DNA of 64,000 bases from Oerskovia turbata. Lineage in GTDB: Bacteria > Actinomycetota > Actinomycetes > Actinomycetales > Cellulomonadaceae. The DNA lies in contig NZ_JOFV01000003.1 of assembly GCF_000718325.1 (NCBI RefSeq), positions 186,001 through 250,000 on the forward strand. The letters run 5' to 3'. Shown here in pieces: positions 8,180 to 17,543 of the stretch (position 1 is its first letter; every line of letters begins with the position of its first letter). The position numbers were made by a program, and so were the translations under genes. The notes under the pieces are model-generated. The model saw nothing but the letters and a program-made list of their open reading frames with translations. It did not search any database and was not told the origin of the DNA.

Positions 8180-9067
8180 TCACCGGCCGCCGAGCGTCCC
8201 CGGCCCGACGTCGGAACCCGGCTCGGGCGGCCAGGTCCCGTCGCCCGGGTCTCCGGTGGGGACCGGAGGGTCGCCCGGCACGTCGCCCGACCCGGCCACC
8301 TCGCCCGCGACGTCCTCGCCCGGGGCGAGCTCCGCCGTCGGGCCGGAGGGTGCCGCACCCGGCGCAGGTGCCGCCGCTGCTTCCGCGACCACCGGGGCCG
8401 ACGGCCCGGCCCCCAGGACCGACCCGCCCGTGACGACCACCCCGGCCGCGACCGCCCGCGACCGCAGGTCCGCGAGCTCGCGCGCGACCGACCGCACCCC
8501 GAAGCCCGAGACCACGTGGATCGCCCCCGCCACGAACGCGTACAGCCCGAACGCGACGACCGTGAGGCTCAGGACGTCGCCCGAGCCCACGGGCCGCGTG
8601 ACGAGCATCAGGCCGAACAGCGCCGACACGATGCCGACCGTGAGCATCCACGGCCACCCCAGGTCGCGGTTGCGCACCAGACCCGCCGCCCCCACGACCG
8701 CCGTGATCCCCAGGACGAGGACCCACACGACCAGGACGTAGTAGAGCGCGGTCGTGCTGAGGTCGGGCCAGAACATGATCGCGACCCCGAAGAGCAGGTC
8801 GACGACCGCCTGCGCGAGCCACCACCGCCAGCCCACCTGCTGGCGGTGGGCCAGCCCCTGGGCCGCCACGAGGGCCGCGTCCGCGACGAGGAAGATACCG
8901 AACACCCAGCGCAGCGTCTCGAGCGCCTCGAGCGGCTGGATCATGAGCAGCAGCCCCAGGACCACCAGGAGCACACCGCGCACCACCGGGAGCCACCAGA
9001 CGTTCTTGAAGGCGTTGGGCGGCTCGTGCACGTCGGTGCCGTGCTCCCTGCCGCTGCTCCGGACCAT
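8180..9067 (-). CDS. HdeD/DUF308-like membrane protein
   Basis: A protein of 295 residues from the ATG at 9067 (GGTGGTGG upstream); a GTG at 9085 is an alternative. Six short hydrophobic helices come in pairs (WWLPVVRGVLLVVLGLLLMI, LYYVLVVWVLVLGITAVVGA, WPWMLTVGIVSALFGLML), the pattern of HdeD acid-resistance membrane proteins. The region after about residue 200 is an Ala/Pro/Gly-rich disordered tail not found in the enteric protein. The physiological role in actinobacteria is unknown. Confidence 0.8.
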   Translation of the reverse strand: MVRSSGREHGTDVHEPPNAFKNVWWLPVVRGVLLVVLGLLLMIQPLEALETLRWVFGIFLVADAALVAAQGLAHRQQVGWRWWLAQAVVDLLFGVAIMFWPDLSTTALYYVLVVWVLVLGITAVVGAAGLVRNRDLGWPWMLTVGIVSALFGLMLVTRPVGSGDVLSLTVVAFGLYAFVAGAIHVVSGFGVRSVARELADLRSRAVAAGVVVTGGSVLGAGPSAPVVAEAAAAPAPGAAPSGPTAELAPGEDVAGEVAGSGDVPGDPPVPTGDPGDGTWPPEPGSDVGPGTLGGR

Positions 9068-9279
9068 GAGCCCACCACCGTTCACGTCGTGCGCCGAGCA
9101 CCTGGGCGCGGAACGCCCGCGACCCTCGTCGTCGCAGGTCAGGTGGGAGCGCTACCTACGTTCATCGTGCTGGACGTTGGTCACACTCGCGCGCCGAAGC
9201 ACCCCGAACACCAGGAGCAAGCGGGCAAATCACCCGACCGAGAGTGGCGTAATACCGCGCCTCCCGGGACCCTCAGCCC

Positions 9280-9285
9280 TAGACT
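9280..9285 (+). promoter_or_regulatory. -10 box TAGACT, leaderless promoter
   Basis: TAGACT ends 7 nt before the ATG at 9293. The adjacent start codon and absence of a ribosome-binding site suggest a leaderless transcript for the large flippase-like gene. The 225-bp gap 9068-9292 also has to hold the divergent HdeD promoter, which I cannot place. Confidence 0.5.
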
Positions 9286-9292
9286 CGCAAGC

Positions 9293-12163
9293 ATGTCTGC
9301 GCGCGCTCACGACCCGGCCGGCCCTCCGGCGACGGCCGGACCGCGCCCGCAGGTGCACGAGGTCGGATCGCTCGACACGGCCCCCAGCACCGCGCCCGAC
9401 CCCCGCTCGTTCCGCGCGTTCCTCACGCCCCCACGCCCCGTGGGCGACGGCACCGACCCGACCGTCATGGTCGTCGACACCCCCGAGTCGCGCGTCCGCC
9501 ACCCCAGCGACCTCGTCGGGATCGTGCTGTGCGCGCTGGGTGTCGCGCTCGTCATGTTCATGTCCGTCTACGCGCACGGCACCACCGCAGGCGTCGCCGA
9601 GGACGTCCAGGGCTTCTCCGACCTCCTCGCGCGGATCCTCTTCATCCCGGTCGCGGTCCTCGAAGGTCTCGTGACGCTCGCGATCCCCACAGCGGTGCTC
9701 ATCGAGCTCGGCATCCGCAAGCTCGGGCGACAGGTCGTCGAGTCGATCGCCGCGGCCGCGCTCGGCATGATCCTGGGCATCGCCGTCACCTACTCCGTGC
9801 TGACGTTCGGCTCCGACGACCTCATCCAGGGCCTCTCGGTGCGGATCCGCGGCGAGTGGCGGCTCAGCATCCCCGGCTACGTCGCCGCGATCAGCGGGCT
9901 GCTGACCGCAGCAGGTCCCCGCACCCGGCGCCGGACCGTCGCCTGGTCCTGGAACCTGCTGTTCATCGCGCTGGGCGTCGTCCTCATCACCGCCCAGGTG
10001 TCGCTGCCCGGCACGATCATCACGCTCCTGCTCGGCCGCATCGCGGGCAACACCGTGCGCTGGGTCTCGGGCGTGCGCAGCGAGCGCGCCTACGGGCCAC
10101 ACCTGGTCGACGGTGTCCGCCGGGCCGGCTACTCACCCACGGCCCTCGTGCGCGTCCGTGACGTCGCCCAGCCCGCCGAGCTCGCGGAGGCCGCCGAGGA
10201 CCCCATCACCGAGGTCAACGCCGACGGCGAGATCACGGGCGAGGTGCACGTCGGCGTGGTCCGCGTCGCCGGGTCCGACGAGGACTCGGCCCTGACCGCC
10301 GACGCGCGGATCGCGGGCGACCACCTGTCCGGAGCGCTCGGCGAGGGCGTCCGCGAACCCGCCGAGGCGCCGTCGGACCCCGCCGCGATCGCCCTCACCC
10401 GGTCCGGCGACAACCGCGTCTACGCGATGTTCACCGAGGACGGGGTGCGCCGCGACGTCGTCGTGCTCGACGGCGACCGACAGGTCGTCGGCTTCCTCAC
10501 CCGGTTCTGGCGCTCCCTCCGGCTGCGCGGCATCGAGGGCCGCGCCGCGATCTCGCTCAAAGCCGTGGCAGAACGCACCGCCCTCCTCGCCTACGCCGCC
10601 CGCGCCGCAGGCGTCCGGACGCCGCGCCTGCTCGGCGTGGCCGAGTCCGACGACTCGATGATCCTCGTCCAGGAGCACGCCGTAGGAGCCGTCTCGCTGC
10701 GCGACCTGCCCGACGACGAGGTCACCGACGCCGTCCTCACCGAGGCCTGGCACCAGATCCAGCTCGCGCACGACGCCGGGCTCTCGCACCGCGCCCTGAC
10801 CTCCGACGTCATGCTCGTGAGCCGCGGCGAACCGGGAGGGGCTGCGACGCACCCCGCCGGGACGGGCCCGGGCGCCGGCCCGGACGCCGGGTCGGCGGCC
10901 GTCGACCTGAGCCCCCGAGGCGGCCCCGACGACTCCGAGGTCAAGGTGTGGCTGACCGGCTGGGAGCAGGGCGACATCGCGTCGTCCGAGCTGTCACGTC
11001 GCATGGACCTCACACAGATGGTCGCGCTGCTCGCGCTGCGCGTGGGCGCCCAGCGGGCCGTGGCCTCGGCCGTGAGCGTGCTACCGGGCGAGGACATCGC
11101 GGCGATCGGTCCGCTGCTGCAGTCGATCGCGCTGCCCGTGAGCACGCGCGAGGAGATGCGCGCCAACAAGGAGCTCTTCAAGGACCTGCGTGCCGCGCTC
11201 GTCGAGCGCCTGCCGGAGACGGACGTCGAGCCCCAGCGCATCACACGTTTCGGCGCCCGGACGATCATCACGCTGACCCTGACGATCGTCGCGGTGACCG
11301 TGGTCGTCACGACGATGAACTTCCAGCAGATCACCGAGGCCGTCTCCGAGGCGAACCCGTGGTGGGCGGTCATCTCGTTCGCGCTGGGCATCCTCACCTG
11401 GTTCGGCGCAGCACTGACCTTCGTGGCGTTCTCGCCCGTCAAGCTGCCCATGATCCGGGCGACGCTGACCCAGATGGCCGGGTCGTTCGTGGCCCTCGCG
11501 GCACCGGCCGGGATCGGTCCGGCAGCCCTCAACCTGCGCATGCTGACCAAGCGCGGCGTCTCGACGCCCATGGCCGTCGCGACCGTCGCGCTGGTGCAGG
11601 TGTCGCAGTTCGTCGTCACGATCCTGCTGCTGGTCGTCCTGTCGATGACGGCCCGCTCGGGCGGCCTCGTCAAGCTGCCCTCGACCACGGTCCTGCTGGC
11701 CATCACCGGGGTGGCCCTCGCGGTGATCGCGACGCTGCTCGTCCCCGCGATACGGCGCTGGGTGCTCGCCAAGATCAGGCCGACCGTGCAGCAGGTCTGG
11801 CCGCGCCTGTCCGAGATGCTCAGCCAGCCGGGACGCCTGGCCCTGGGCTTCGGCGGGAACATCGTCATGACGCTCGGCTACGTGCTCGCGTTCGACGCGG
11901 CCCTCGCGGCGTTCGGCCAGGAGCTCGCGCTCGTCGACGTGGCCGTGATCTACCTGGTCGGCAACGCAGCCGGTGCGGCCGTCCCGACCCCCGGCGGCCT
12001 GGGCGCGATCGAGAGCGCCCTCATCTTCGGGCTGACGGCCGCCGGGATTCCGCTCGCGCTCGCCACGTCCGCGACCTTCCTCTTCCGCCTCGCGACCTAC
12101 TGGGCCCGCATCCCGATCGGCTGGGGCGCCATGCGCTACCTGCAGCGCAAGGGCGACCTGTAG
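9293..12163 (+). CDS. Lysylphosphatidylglycerol-synthase-like (UPF0104) membrane protein with kinase-like middle
   Basis: A 956-residue protein. ATG 9293 is chosen from the leaderless -10 box although the frame is open further upstream. After a disordered head, residues about 65-260 hold membrane helices. A soluble middle (about 330-620) contains DNRVYAMFTEDGVRRDVVVL, LAYAARAAGVRTPRLLGV and LAHDAGLSHRALTSDVMLV, the layout of an aminoglycoside-phosphotransferase/RIO-like kinase fold with degraded motifs. The last third (from WWAVISFALGILTWFGAAL, ending in PTPGGLGAIESALIFGL) is a UPF0104/flippase-like domain. Family members move or modify lipids; the substrate is unknown. Confidence 0.82.
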   Translation: MSARAHDPAGPPATAGPRPQVHEVGSLDTAPSTAPDPRSFRAFLTPPRPVGDGTDPTVMVVDTPESRVRHPSDLVGIVLCALGVALVMFMSVYAHGTTAGVAEDVQGFSDLLARILFIPVAVLEGLVTLAIPTAVLIELGIRKLGRQVVESIAAAALGMILGIAVTYSVLTFGSDDLIQGLSVRIRGEWRLSIPGYVAAISGLLTAAGPRTRRRTVAWSWNLLFIALGVVLITAQVSLPGTIITLLLGRIAGNTVRWVSGVRSERAYGPHLVDGVRRAGYSPTALVRVRDVAQPAELAEAAEDPITEVNADGEITGEVHVGVVRVAGSDEDSALTADARIAGDHLSGALGEGVREPAEAPSDPAAIALTRSGDNRVYAMFTEDGVRRDVVVLDGDRQVVGFLTRFWRSLRLRGIEGRAAISLKAVAERTALLAYAARAAGVRTPRLLGVAESDDSMILVQEHAVGAVSLRDLPDDEVTDAVLTEAWHQIQLAHDAGLSHRALTSDVMLVSRGEPGGAATHPAGTGPGAGPDAGSAAVDLSPRGGPDDSEVKVWLTGWEQGDIASSELSRRMDLTQMVALLALRVGAQRAVASAVSVLPGEDIAAIGPLLQSIALPVSTREEMRANKELFKDLRAALVERLPETDVEPQRITRFGARTIITLTLTIVAVTVVVTTMNFQQITEAVSEANPWWAVISFALGILTWFGAALTFVAFSPVKLPMIRATLTQMAGSFVALAAPAGIGPAALNLRMLTKRGVSTPMAVATVALVQVSQFVVTILLLVVLSMTARSGGLVKLPSTTVLLAITGVALAVIATLLVPAIRRWVLAKIRPTVQQVWPRLSEMLSQPGRLALGFGGNIVMTLGYVLAFDAALAAFGQELALVDVAVIYLVGNAAGAAVPTPGGLGAIESALIFGLTAAGIPLALATSATFLFRLATYWARIPIGWGAMRYLQRKGDL

Positions 12164-12209
12164 CGCTGGTTCCCGGAACGGGCGCCCGCACCGCCGCAGT
12201 CGTCGGCCC

Positions 12210-13370
12210 CTACCCCTGCAGCACCACCGCCGACCCCTGCCCGCCGCCGCCGCACAGCGCCGCGGCGCCCACGGCGTCGTCGCCGAGGACCGCGAGCCGC
12301 CGCGCGAGGTGACCCACGATCCGCGCGCCCGACGCCCCGATGGGGTGCCCGAGCGCGATGGCCCCGCCGTTGGCGTCGACGATCGCGGGGTCGACGCCCA
12401 GCAGGTCCGTCGACGCGAGGGCCACCACCGCGAAGGCCTCGTTGATCTCGACCGCGGACAGCTCGCCGGCGTCGAGCCCGGCCCGCGCGCACGCGGCGCG
12501 GATCGCGTTCGCGGGCTGCGCGTGCAGCGAGACGTCGGGCCCGGCGACGAGCGCGTGCCCGAGGACCCGGGCGCCGGTCAGCCCGCGCCGCGCGGCCTCC
12601 TCGTCGCTCACGAGCACGAGGGCGGCGGCGCCGTCGGAGATCTGCGACGCGTTCCCGGCCGTGAGGGTGCCGTCCTCGCGGAAGGCGGGGCGGAGCCGCG
12701 CGAGGACCTCGACCGTGGTGTCGGCGCGCACGCCGTCGTCGGCCTCGACGAGGCGACCACCGCGCCCCGGCGTCTGGAAGGGCGCGATCTCTCCGCGCAG
12801 GAAGTCGGCGGCCGCGGCGGCCCGCGCGTGCGACGACGCCGCGAAAGCGTCCTGCGCCTCGCGGCTGATCGCGAGACGCTCACCGTGCCGTTCGGTGCTG
12901 AGCCCCATCGAGTCCTGCTCGAACGCGTCGCGCAGCCCGTCGTGCGCGAGCGTGTCCACGAGGGTCACGTCGCCGAGCTTCTGGCCCGCGCGCGACCCGA
13001 CCCAGGCGTGCGGTGCGAGGCTCATGGACTCCTGCCCCACGGCCACGACGACCTGCGCCTCGCCCGCGGCGATCAGCCGGTGCGCCTGCACCACGGCCTC
13101 CATGCCCGACAGGCAGACCGCGTTGAGCGTCATCGCGGGCACCGAGAAGGGCACGCCCGCACCGACGGCGGCCTGCCGTGCCGGGTTCTGCCCGGCCCCG
13201 CCCTGGAGCACCTGCCCGGCGAGGACGAGCTCGACGTCGTCAGGCGTGAGCCCTGCGTCCGCGAGCGCCGCGCCCAGCGCGTGGGACCCGAGGACGGCGG
13301 CGGGCACGGTCGCGAAGGCGCCGTTGAAGCGCACGAACGGGGTGCGCGCGTACCCCACGACGACGGTCAT
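12210..13370 (-). CDS. Acetyl-CoA C-acyltransferase (thiolase)
   Basis: A 386-residue thiolase II. The nucleophile is Cys86 in LNAVCLSGM; the second active-site region is [11 protein letters not shown] and the last is [13 protein letters not shown] with the general-base Cys. ATG 13370 overlaps the stop of the upstream CoA-transferase subunit (ATGA). It is the last gene of the branched-chain degradation operon and would split acetoacetyl-CoA made by the CoA-transferase into two acetyl-CoA. Confidence 0.94.
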   Translation of the reverse strand: MTVVVGYARTPFVRFNGAFATVPAAVLGSHALGAALADAGLTPDDVELVLAGQVLQGGAGQNPARQAAVGAGVPFSVPAMTLNAVCLSGMEAVVQAHRLIAAGEAQVVVAVGQESMSLAPHAWVGSRAGQKLGDVTLVDTLAHDGLRDAFEQDSMGLSTERHGERLAISREAQDAFAASSHARAAAAADFLRGEIAPFQTPGRGGRLVEADDGVRADTTVEVLARLRPAFREDGTLTAGNASQISDGAAALVLVSDEEAARRGLTGARVLGHALVAGPDVSLHAQPANAIRAACARAGLDAGELSAVEINEAFAVVALASTDLLGVDPAIVDANGGAIALGHPIGASGARIVGHLARRLAVLGDDAVGAAALCGGGGQGSAVVLQG

Positions 13371-14128
13371 GACTCCTCCTGGTGTCCGGTGCGTGACGGG
13401 GTGGGAACGGGTGCCCCGGCAGGGTCGCCGGGTTCGTCCAGCCCGACGACGTAGCTCGCCTCGGTCGCGGCCCGCACCTCGTCGAGGGTCACGTCGGGCG
13501 CGACGGCGCGCAGCACGAGACGCCGCCGCGGGGTGTCAGAACCAGCGTGACCTCGAGTGCCCGCTGGTTCTGACACGTCGCCGGGCAGCACGTCGAACAC
13601 CGCCCGGTCCGTGATGATCCGGTCCACCACGCCTTCGCCCGTGAGCGGCAGCGCGCACTCGTGCCGGAGCTTGGGCGTCCCGTCGCGCGCCACGTGGTCC
13701 ATGAGCACGACGATCCGGGGTGTGCCTGCAACGAGGTCCATGGCCCCGCCCATGCCCTTGACGAGCCTGCCGGGCACGGTCCAGTTGGCCAGGTCCCCGG
13801 TCTCGGAGACCTCCAGGGCCCCGAGGATCGCGATGTCGACGTGACCGCCGCGGATCATGGCGAACGACGTCGCGGAGTCGAAGTAGCTCGCGCCCGGCAG
13901 GGCCGTGACGGTCTGCTTGCCCGCGTTGATCAGGTCGGCGTCCTCGTCGCCCTCGACCGGGAACGGCCCGATGCCCAGCATCCCGTTCTCGCTCTGCAGC
14001 GTGATGGTCACGCCGGGCGGCAGGTGGTTCGCGACGAGCGTGGGGATGCCGATCCCGAGGTTGACGTAGTCGCCGTCGTGCAGCTCGGCCGCGGCGATCG
14101 CGGCCATCTCGTCCCGGTCCCAGGGCAT
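13367..14128 (-). CDS. scoB: 3-oxoacid CoA-transferase subunit B
   Basis: A 253-residue beta subunit with [13 protein letters not shown] and the catalytic glutamate Glu47 in QSENGMLG, which forms the CoA thioester. Family members are about 210-220 residues. The excess comes from one copy of the 42-bp palindromic element after VFDVLPGD (residues about 185-199) and a Pro/Thr-rich tail. It pairs with scoA one base upstream. It activates acetoacetate with CoA from succinyl-CoA; in the itaconate pathway the same enzyme type could activate itaconate. Confidence 0.93.
   Translation of the reverse strand: MPWDRDEMAAIAAAELHDGDYVNLGIGIPTLVANHLPPGVTITLQSENGMLGIGPFPVEGDEDADLINAGKQTVTALPGASYFDSATSFAMIRGGHVDIAILGALEVSETGDLANWTVPGRLVKGMGGAMDLVAGTPRIVVLMDHVARDGTPKLRHECALPLTGEGVVDRIITDRAVFDVLPGDVSEPAGTRGHAGSDTPRRRLVLRAVAPDVTLDEVRAATEASYVVGLDEPGDPAGAPVPTPSRTGHQEES
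13534..13575 (-). repeat. 42-bp intragenic palindromic element, copy 3 (in scoB)
   Basis: Read on the gene strand, the arms are the same 14-mers as copy 1 with no mismatch and the spacer is GGCACTCGAGGTCA. It is in the same phase as the other copies and gives [15 protein letters not shown]. It lies near the C-terminal end of the CoA-transferase core, after the last well-conserved segment. Confidence 0.95.
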
Positions 14129-14129
14129 G

Positions 14130-14900
14130 TCAGGCGTCCTTTCCTGCGTCCGTCGGCGCGCCGACCCCGACCGCGCGGGGCCGCACCGTGCGCTGCTCGA
14201 CGTCCTTGACCCGTGGCCGCGCGGGCACGAGCCGGTCGACGAAGATCCCGGGCGTGACGACGACGTCGGGGTCGAGGGGCTGGTCCAGGAGGATCTCGGC
14301 CTCGACCACCGTGACGCGCCCTGCGGTCGCGACGAGCGGGTTGAAGTTGCGGGCCGTGAACCGGTAGGTGAGGTTGCCGTAGGGGTCGGCGCGGTGCGCG
14401 TGCACCAGGGCGAGGTCGGCGACGATGCTGCGTTCGAGGACGTAGCGGCGCCCGTCGAACTCTTCGACGGGCTTGCCCTCGGCGACCGGCGTCCCGACGC
14501 CCGTGGCGGTATAGAACGCGGGGATGCCGGCGCCGCCCGCGCGCAGCCGCTCGGCGAGCGTGCCCTGCGGCACGAACTCGACCTCGAGGTCGCCGTCGAG
14601 GTAGCGCTGCGCGAACAGCTTGTTCTCGCCGACGTAGGACGACAGGACCGTGGAGACCTGGTCGCTCTCGAGCAGCAGCCCGAGCCCCTTGCCGTCGACG
14701 CCCATGTTGTTGGACACCACGGTGAGCCCGCGCACGCCCGAGTCGCGGACGGCCTCGATGAGGTCGGACGGGATGCCGCACAGGCCGAACCCGCCGACGG
14801 CGATCGTCATGCCGTCGCGCAGCAGGCCGTCGAGGGCCGTGGCGGCGTCGGGGTGGTGCTGGACCGAGCTCCGTGCCCGTCCGGTCGTGTCGGTCGTCAT
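14130..14900 (-). CDS. scoA: 3-oxoacid CoA-transferase subunit A
   Basis: A 256-residue alpha subunit. It has the glycine-rich CoA-binding motif [17 protein letters not shown] (residues about 31-48), [10 protein letters not shown] and [23 protein letters not shown], all diagnostic of SCOT/AtoD proteins. Its stop lies one base before the scoB ATG. It forms the heteromeric transferase with ScoB in the cytosol. Confidence 0.94.
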   Translation of the reverse strand: MTTDTTGRARSSVQHHPDAATALDGLLRDGMTIAVGGFGLCGIPSDLIEAVRDSGVRGLTVVSNNMGVDGKGLGLLLESDQVSTVLSSYVGENKLFAQRYLDGDLEVEFVPQGTLAERLRAGGAGIPAFYTATGVGTPVAEGKPVEEFDGRRYVLERSIVADLALVHAHRADPYGNLTYRFTARNFNPLVATAGRVTVVEAEILLDQPLDPDVVVTPGIFVDRLVPARPRVKDVEQRTVRPRAVGVGAPTDAGKDA

Positions 14901-14905
14901 GGCCG

Positions 14906-15754
14906 CTACCTGCTTCCTGTCGGGAGGGTGCTGTGCTCGTCTCGGCCGGCGGCGCGGGCCCGTCGCAGCACGGCCTCGGCGTGCCGGAGCGAGGGTCCGT
15001 CGATCATCACGCCGTCGTGCACGAACACGCCGTCGTGCCCCTGTGCGGTGGCGAGCAGCGCGCGGGCGGCCGCGACGTCACCGGGCGGGGGTGCGTACGC
15101 GGCCCGGATGACGGGGACGTGCGAGGGGTGGATGCACGCGGTCGCGGCGAAGCCGACGGCCGCGGCGTCGAGCGCCTCGTCACGCAGGCCGTCGAGGTCG
15201 TCGATCGCGAGGTGCACCGCGTCGATCGCGGCGACGCCCGCGGCCCCGGCGGCGAGCAGCACCGCGGACCGGGCGGCGCGGGCGACGTCCCGGTAGGTGC
15301 CGTCGGGGAACCGGCTCGACGTCCCGCCGAGCGACGCGACGAGGTCGTCGGCGCCCCACATCAACGCGACGACGCCGGGGCGCCGGGCCAGCCCGGGTGC
15401 GGCCAGGACGCCTGCGGCGGTCTCGCACAGCGCGATCACGCGCAGCCCGCCGAGGTCGAGCGGCAGCCGCTCGTCGGCCTTGGGCACCATGACGGTCCGG
15501 TAGGGGGTGCGTGCGAGCGCGGCCAGGTCGGTCGCGTGGTCCGGCGTCCCGACCGCGTCGACCCGCACGATCGTCCGCGCCGGATCGAGGGGTTCGGTGA
15601 GCAGCGCGTCGCGCGCCGCGGCCTTGCGGTCCGGTGCGACGGCGTCCTCGAGGTCGAGGATCACGGCGTCGGCCCGGTCCGCGGCCTTGCGGTACCGGTC
15701 GGGCCGGTCGGCGGGGCAGAAGAGGAGCGCGGGCCCCAGGTCGAAGGTCGTCAC
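14906..15754 (-). CDS. CitE-like HpcH/HpaI aldolase family lyase
   Basis: A 282-residue TIM-barrel lyase. The start is GTG 15754, overlapping the MaoC gene stop. It has ADAVILDLEDAV (metal-binding Glu/Asp), TIVRVDAVGTPDH, RVIALCETAAGVL with the second metal-binding Glu, and MWGADDLVASLGG. The gene order matches the Mycobacterium tuberculosis cluster Rv2495c-Rv2504c, in which the CitE-like protein is reported to cleave 3-hydroxyacyl-CoA thioesters of leucine and itaconate breakdown. No classical HMG-CoA lyase is present, so this protein is the best candidate for that step. The reaction is inferred from synteny. Confidence 0.87.
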   Translation of the reverse strand: MTTFDLGPALLFCPADRPDRYRKAADRADAVILDLEDAVAPDRKAAARDALLTEPLDPARTIVRVDAVGTPDHATDLAALARTPYRTVMVPKADERLPLDLGGLRVIALCETAAGVLAAPGLARRPGVVALMWGADDLVASLGGTSSRFPDGTYRDVARAARSAVLLAAGAAGVAAIDAVHLAIDDLDGLRDEALDAAAVGFAATACIHPSHVPVIRAAYAPPPGDVAAARALLATAQGHDGVFVHDGVMIDGPSLRHAEAVLRRARAAGRDEHSTLPTGSR

Positions 15755-16305
15755 GTCGCACCCCCGTCAGGCCCGACGGCGTCGCGCGCCACCGCGTCCG
15801 GCTCACCCTGCGCGGTGGTCGTGGCACGGGCTGCCTCGTGCGCCGCGCGGGTCCACACGAGCGTCGACCGCACGGCCCGGGCCACGAGCACGCCGTCCTG
15901 GTTGTGCCCGCGGTGCTCGAGCGTCACGATCCCCTGCCCGGGCCGCGAGGCCGACGGCCGCTTCTCCAGGACGACCGTCGAGGAGTACAGGGTGTCGCCG
16001 TGGAACATCGGGTGGGGGAACGCGACCTCGCCGAACCCGAGGTTGGCGACGATCGTGCCCTGCGTGAGCTGCGCGACCGACGCCCCGACGAGCGTCGAGA
16101 GCGTGAGCATCGAGTTCACGAGGCGCTGCCCGAACGGTTGTTCCGCGGCCCACGCCGCGTCGAGGTGGAGCGACTGCGTGTTCATGGTCAGCGTCGTGAA
16201 CAGCACGTTGTCGGCCTCGGTCAGCGTGCGGCCCGGGCTGTGGACGTAGCGGACCTCGGTCTCGAGCTCGTCGTAGTAGAGCCCGCGCTGCTCGATCTCC
16301 CGCAT
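15751..16305 (-). CDS. MaoC-family hydratase
   Basis: A 184-residue hot-dog protein. ATG 16305 follows AGGAAGGAG. It has the family pattern RTLTEADNVLFTTLTMNTQSLHLD (catalytic region with Asp/His) and FPHPMFHGDTLYSST. In the equivalent mycobacterial operon this gene product hydrates itaconyl-CoA or an enoyl-CoA, and methylglutaconyl-CoA is the likely substrate in leucine breakdown. It is coupled to the CitE-like gene downstream (GTGA overlap). Confidence 0.88.
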   Translation of the reverse strand: MREIEQRGLYYDELETEVRYVHSPGRTLTEADNVLFTTLTMNTQSLHLDAAWAAEQPFGQRLVNSMLTLSTLVGASVAQLTQGTIVANLGFGEVAFPHPMFHGDTLYSSTVVLEKRPSASRPGQGIVTLEHRGHNQDGVLVARAVRSTLVWTRAAHEAARATTTAQGEPDAVARDAVGPDGGAT

Positions 16306-16358
16306 CCTGCGCTCCTTCCTGCTGGTGGTGGTCGTTCTCGACCGCGGGGAACCGGGGC

Positions 16359-17543
16359 CTAGGCCGTCAGGCCCAGCCCGCGCGCGATGATCATGAGCTG
16401 CACCTCGGACGTCCCCTCCCCGATCTCGAGCACCTTGGAGTCCCGGTAGTGGCGGGCCACGGGGTTCTCGTTGAGGAACCCGTAGCCGCCGAAGATCTGC
16501 GCCGCGTCGCGCGCGTTGGCCATGGCCGCCTCGCTGCCCACGAGCTTCGCGATCGATGCCTCGACCTTGAACGGGACGTCGTTCGCGAGCTTCGACGCCG
16601 CGTCGTAGTAGCAGAGCCGTGCCTGGTGGACGCGGGCCGCCATGCGCGAGAGCGTGAACGCGATGTGCTGGTTCGAGCCGATGTCGCGGCCGAACACGTT
16701 GCGCGTCCGCGCGTACCGCAGCGCCTCCTCCAGGCACCCCTGGGCGGCCCCGGTCGCGAGCGCCGCGAACGCGATGCGCCCCTCGTCGAGCGCGTGCAGG
16801 AAGTTCGCGTACCCGCGCCCCTGCTCGCCCAGGAGGTTCGCCGCGGGGACCCGGACGTCGTCGAACGTCAGGGGGTGCGTGTCGGACGTGTGCCACCCGA
16901 CCTTGTCGTACGCCGGTCCGACCGTGAACCCGGCCGTCCCGGACGGCACGAGGATGCTCGACAGCTCCTTCTTCACGGTCCCGTCGGCCCGCGTCTCCTC
17001 GCCCGTGACCGCGGTGACCGTGACGACGCTCGTGATGGGCGTCCCGGAGTTGGTGATGAACTGCTTGCTGCCGTCGATGACCCACACCCCGGCGCCGCCG
17101 TCGGGCCCGGTCTCGTGCCGCGCCGTCGTGCGCGTGGCCCCGGCGTCGGAACCCGCCTCGGCCTCGGTCAGCCCGAACGCCGCGAGCGCGCGGCCCGTGA
17201 CGAGGTCCGGCAGCCACCGCTCGCGCTGCTCGGGCGTGCCGTGCCGGGCGATCGGCATGATCCCGAGCCCCACACCGGCTTCCAGGGTCACCGCGATGCT
17301 CTGGTCGACGCGTGCGAGGGCTTCGACCGCGAGGCACAGCGACAGGTAGTCCTTGCCCTGCCCGCCGTACTCGGTGGGGAACGGGAGCCCGAACAGTCCC
17401 AGGTCGCCCATCTCGCGGATGATGTCGAGCGGCAGGCGGCGCTCGGTGTCGTACGTGTACGCGGCGGGCGCGACGACGGTGTCAGCGAACTCGCGCACGG
17501 TGTCGCTGAGCTTGCGCTGCTCGTCGGTGAGCTCGGTGTTCAT
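16359..17543 (-). CDS. Acyl-CoA dehydrogenase of the branched-chain operon
   Basis: A 394-residue flavoprotein. ATG 17543 overlaps the carboxylase stop (ATGA). It has LTDEQRKLSDTVREFADTVV, FGLTEAEAGSDAGATRTTA, QIFGGYGFLNENPVARHYRD and VLEIGEGTSEVQ. The last motif keeps the Glu that is the base in medium- and short-chain enzymes; isovaleryl-CoA dehydrogenases usually have Ala or Gly there. The context says it oxidises isovaleryl-, 2-methylbutyryl- or isobutyryl-CoA, and the motif argues for the branched 2-methyl substrates over isovaleryl-CoA. The exact substrate remains open. Confidence 0.93.
   Translation of the reverse strand: MNTELTDEQRKLSDTVREFADTVVAPAAYTYDTERRLPLDIIREMGDLGLFGLPFPTEYGGQGKDYLSLCLAVEALARVDQSIAVTLEAGVGLGIMPIARHGTPEQRERWLPDLVTGRALAAFGLTEAEAGSDAGATRTTARHETGPDGGAGVWVIDGSKQFITNSGTPITSVVTVTAVTGEETRADGTVKKELSSILVPSGTAGFTVGPAYDKVGWHTSDTHPLTFDDVRVPAANLLGEQGRGYANFLHALDEGRIAFAALATGAAQGCLEEALRYARTRNVFGRDIGSNQHIAFTLSRMAARVHQARLCYYDAASKLANDVPFKVEASIAKLVGSEAAMANARDAAQIFGGYGFLNENPVARHYRDSKVLEIGEGTSEVQLMIIARGLGLTA

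Noticed and set aside
8516..9292. Upstream extension of the flippase-like gene frame
   Set aside because: It runs antisense through the HdeD-like gene; the -10 box at 9280 and ATG 9293 give a better start.
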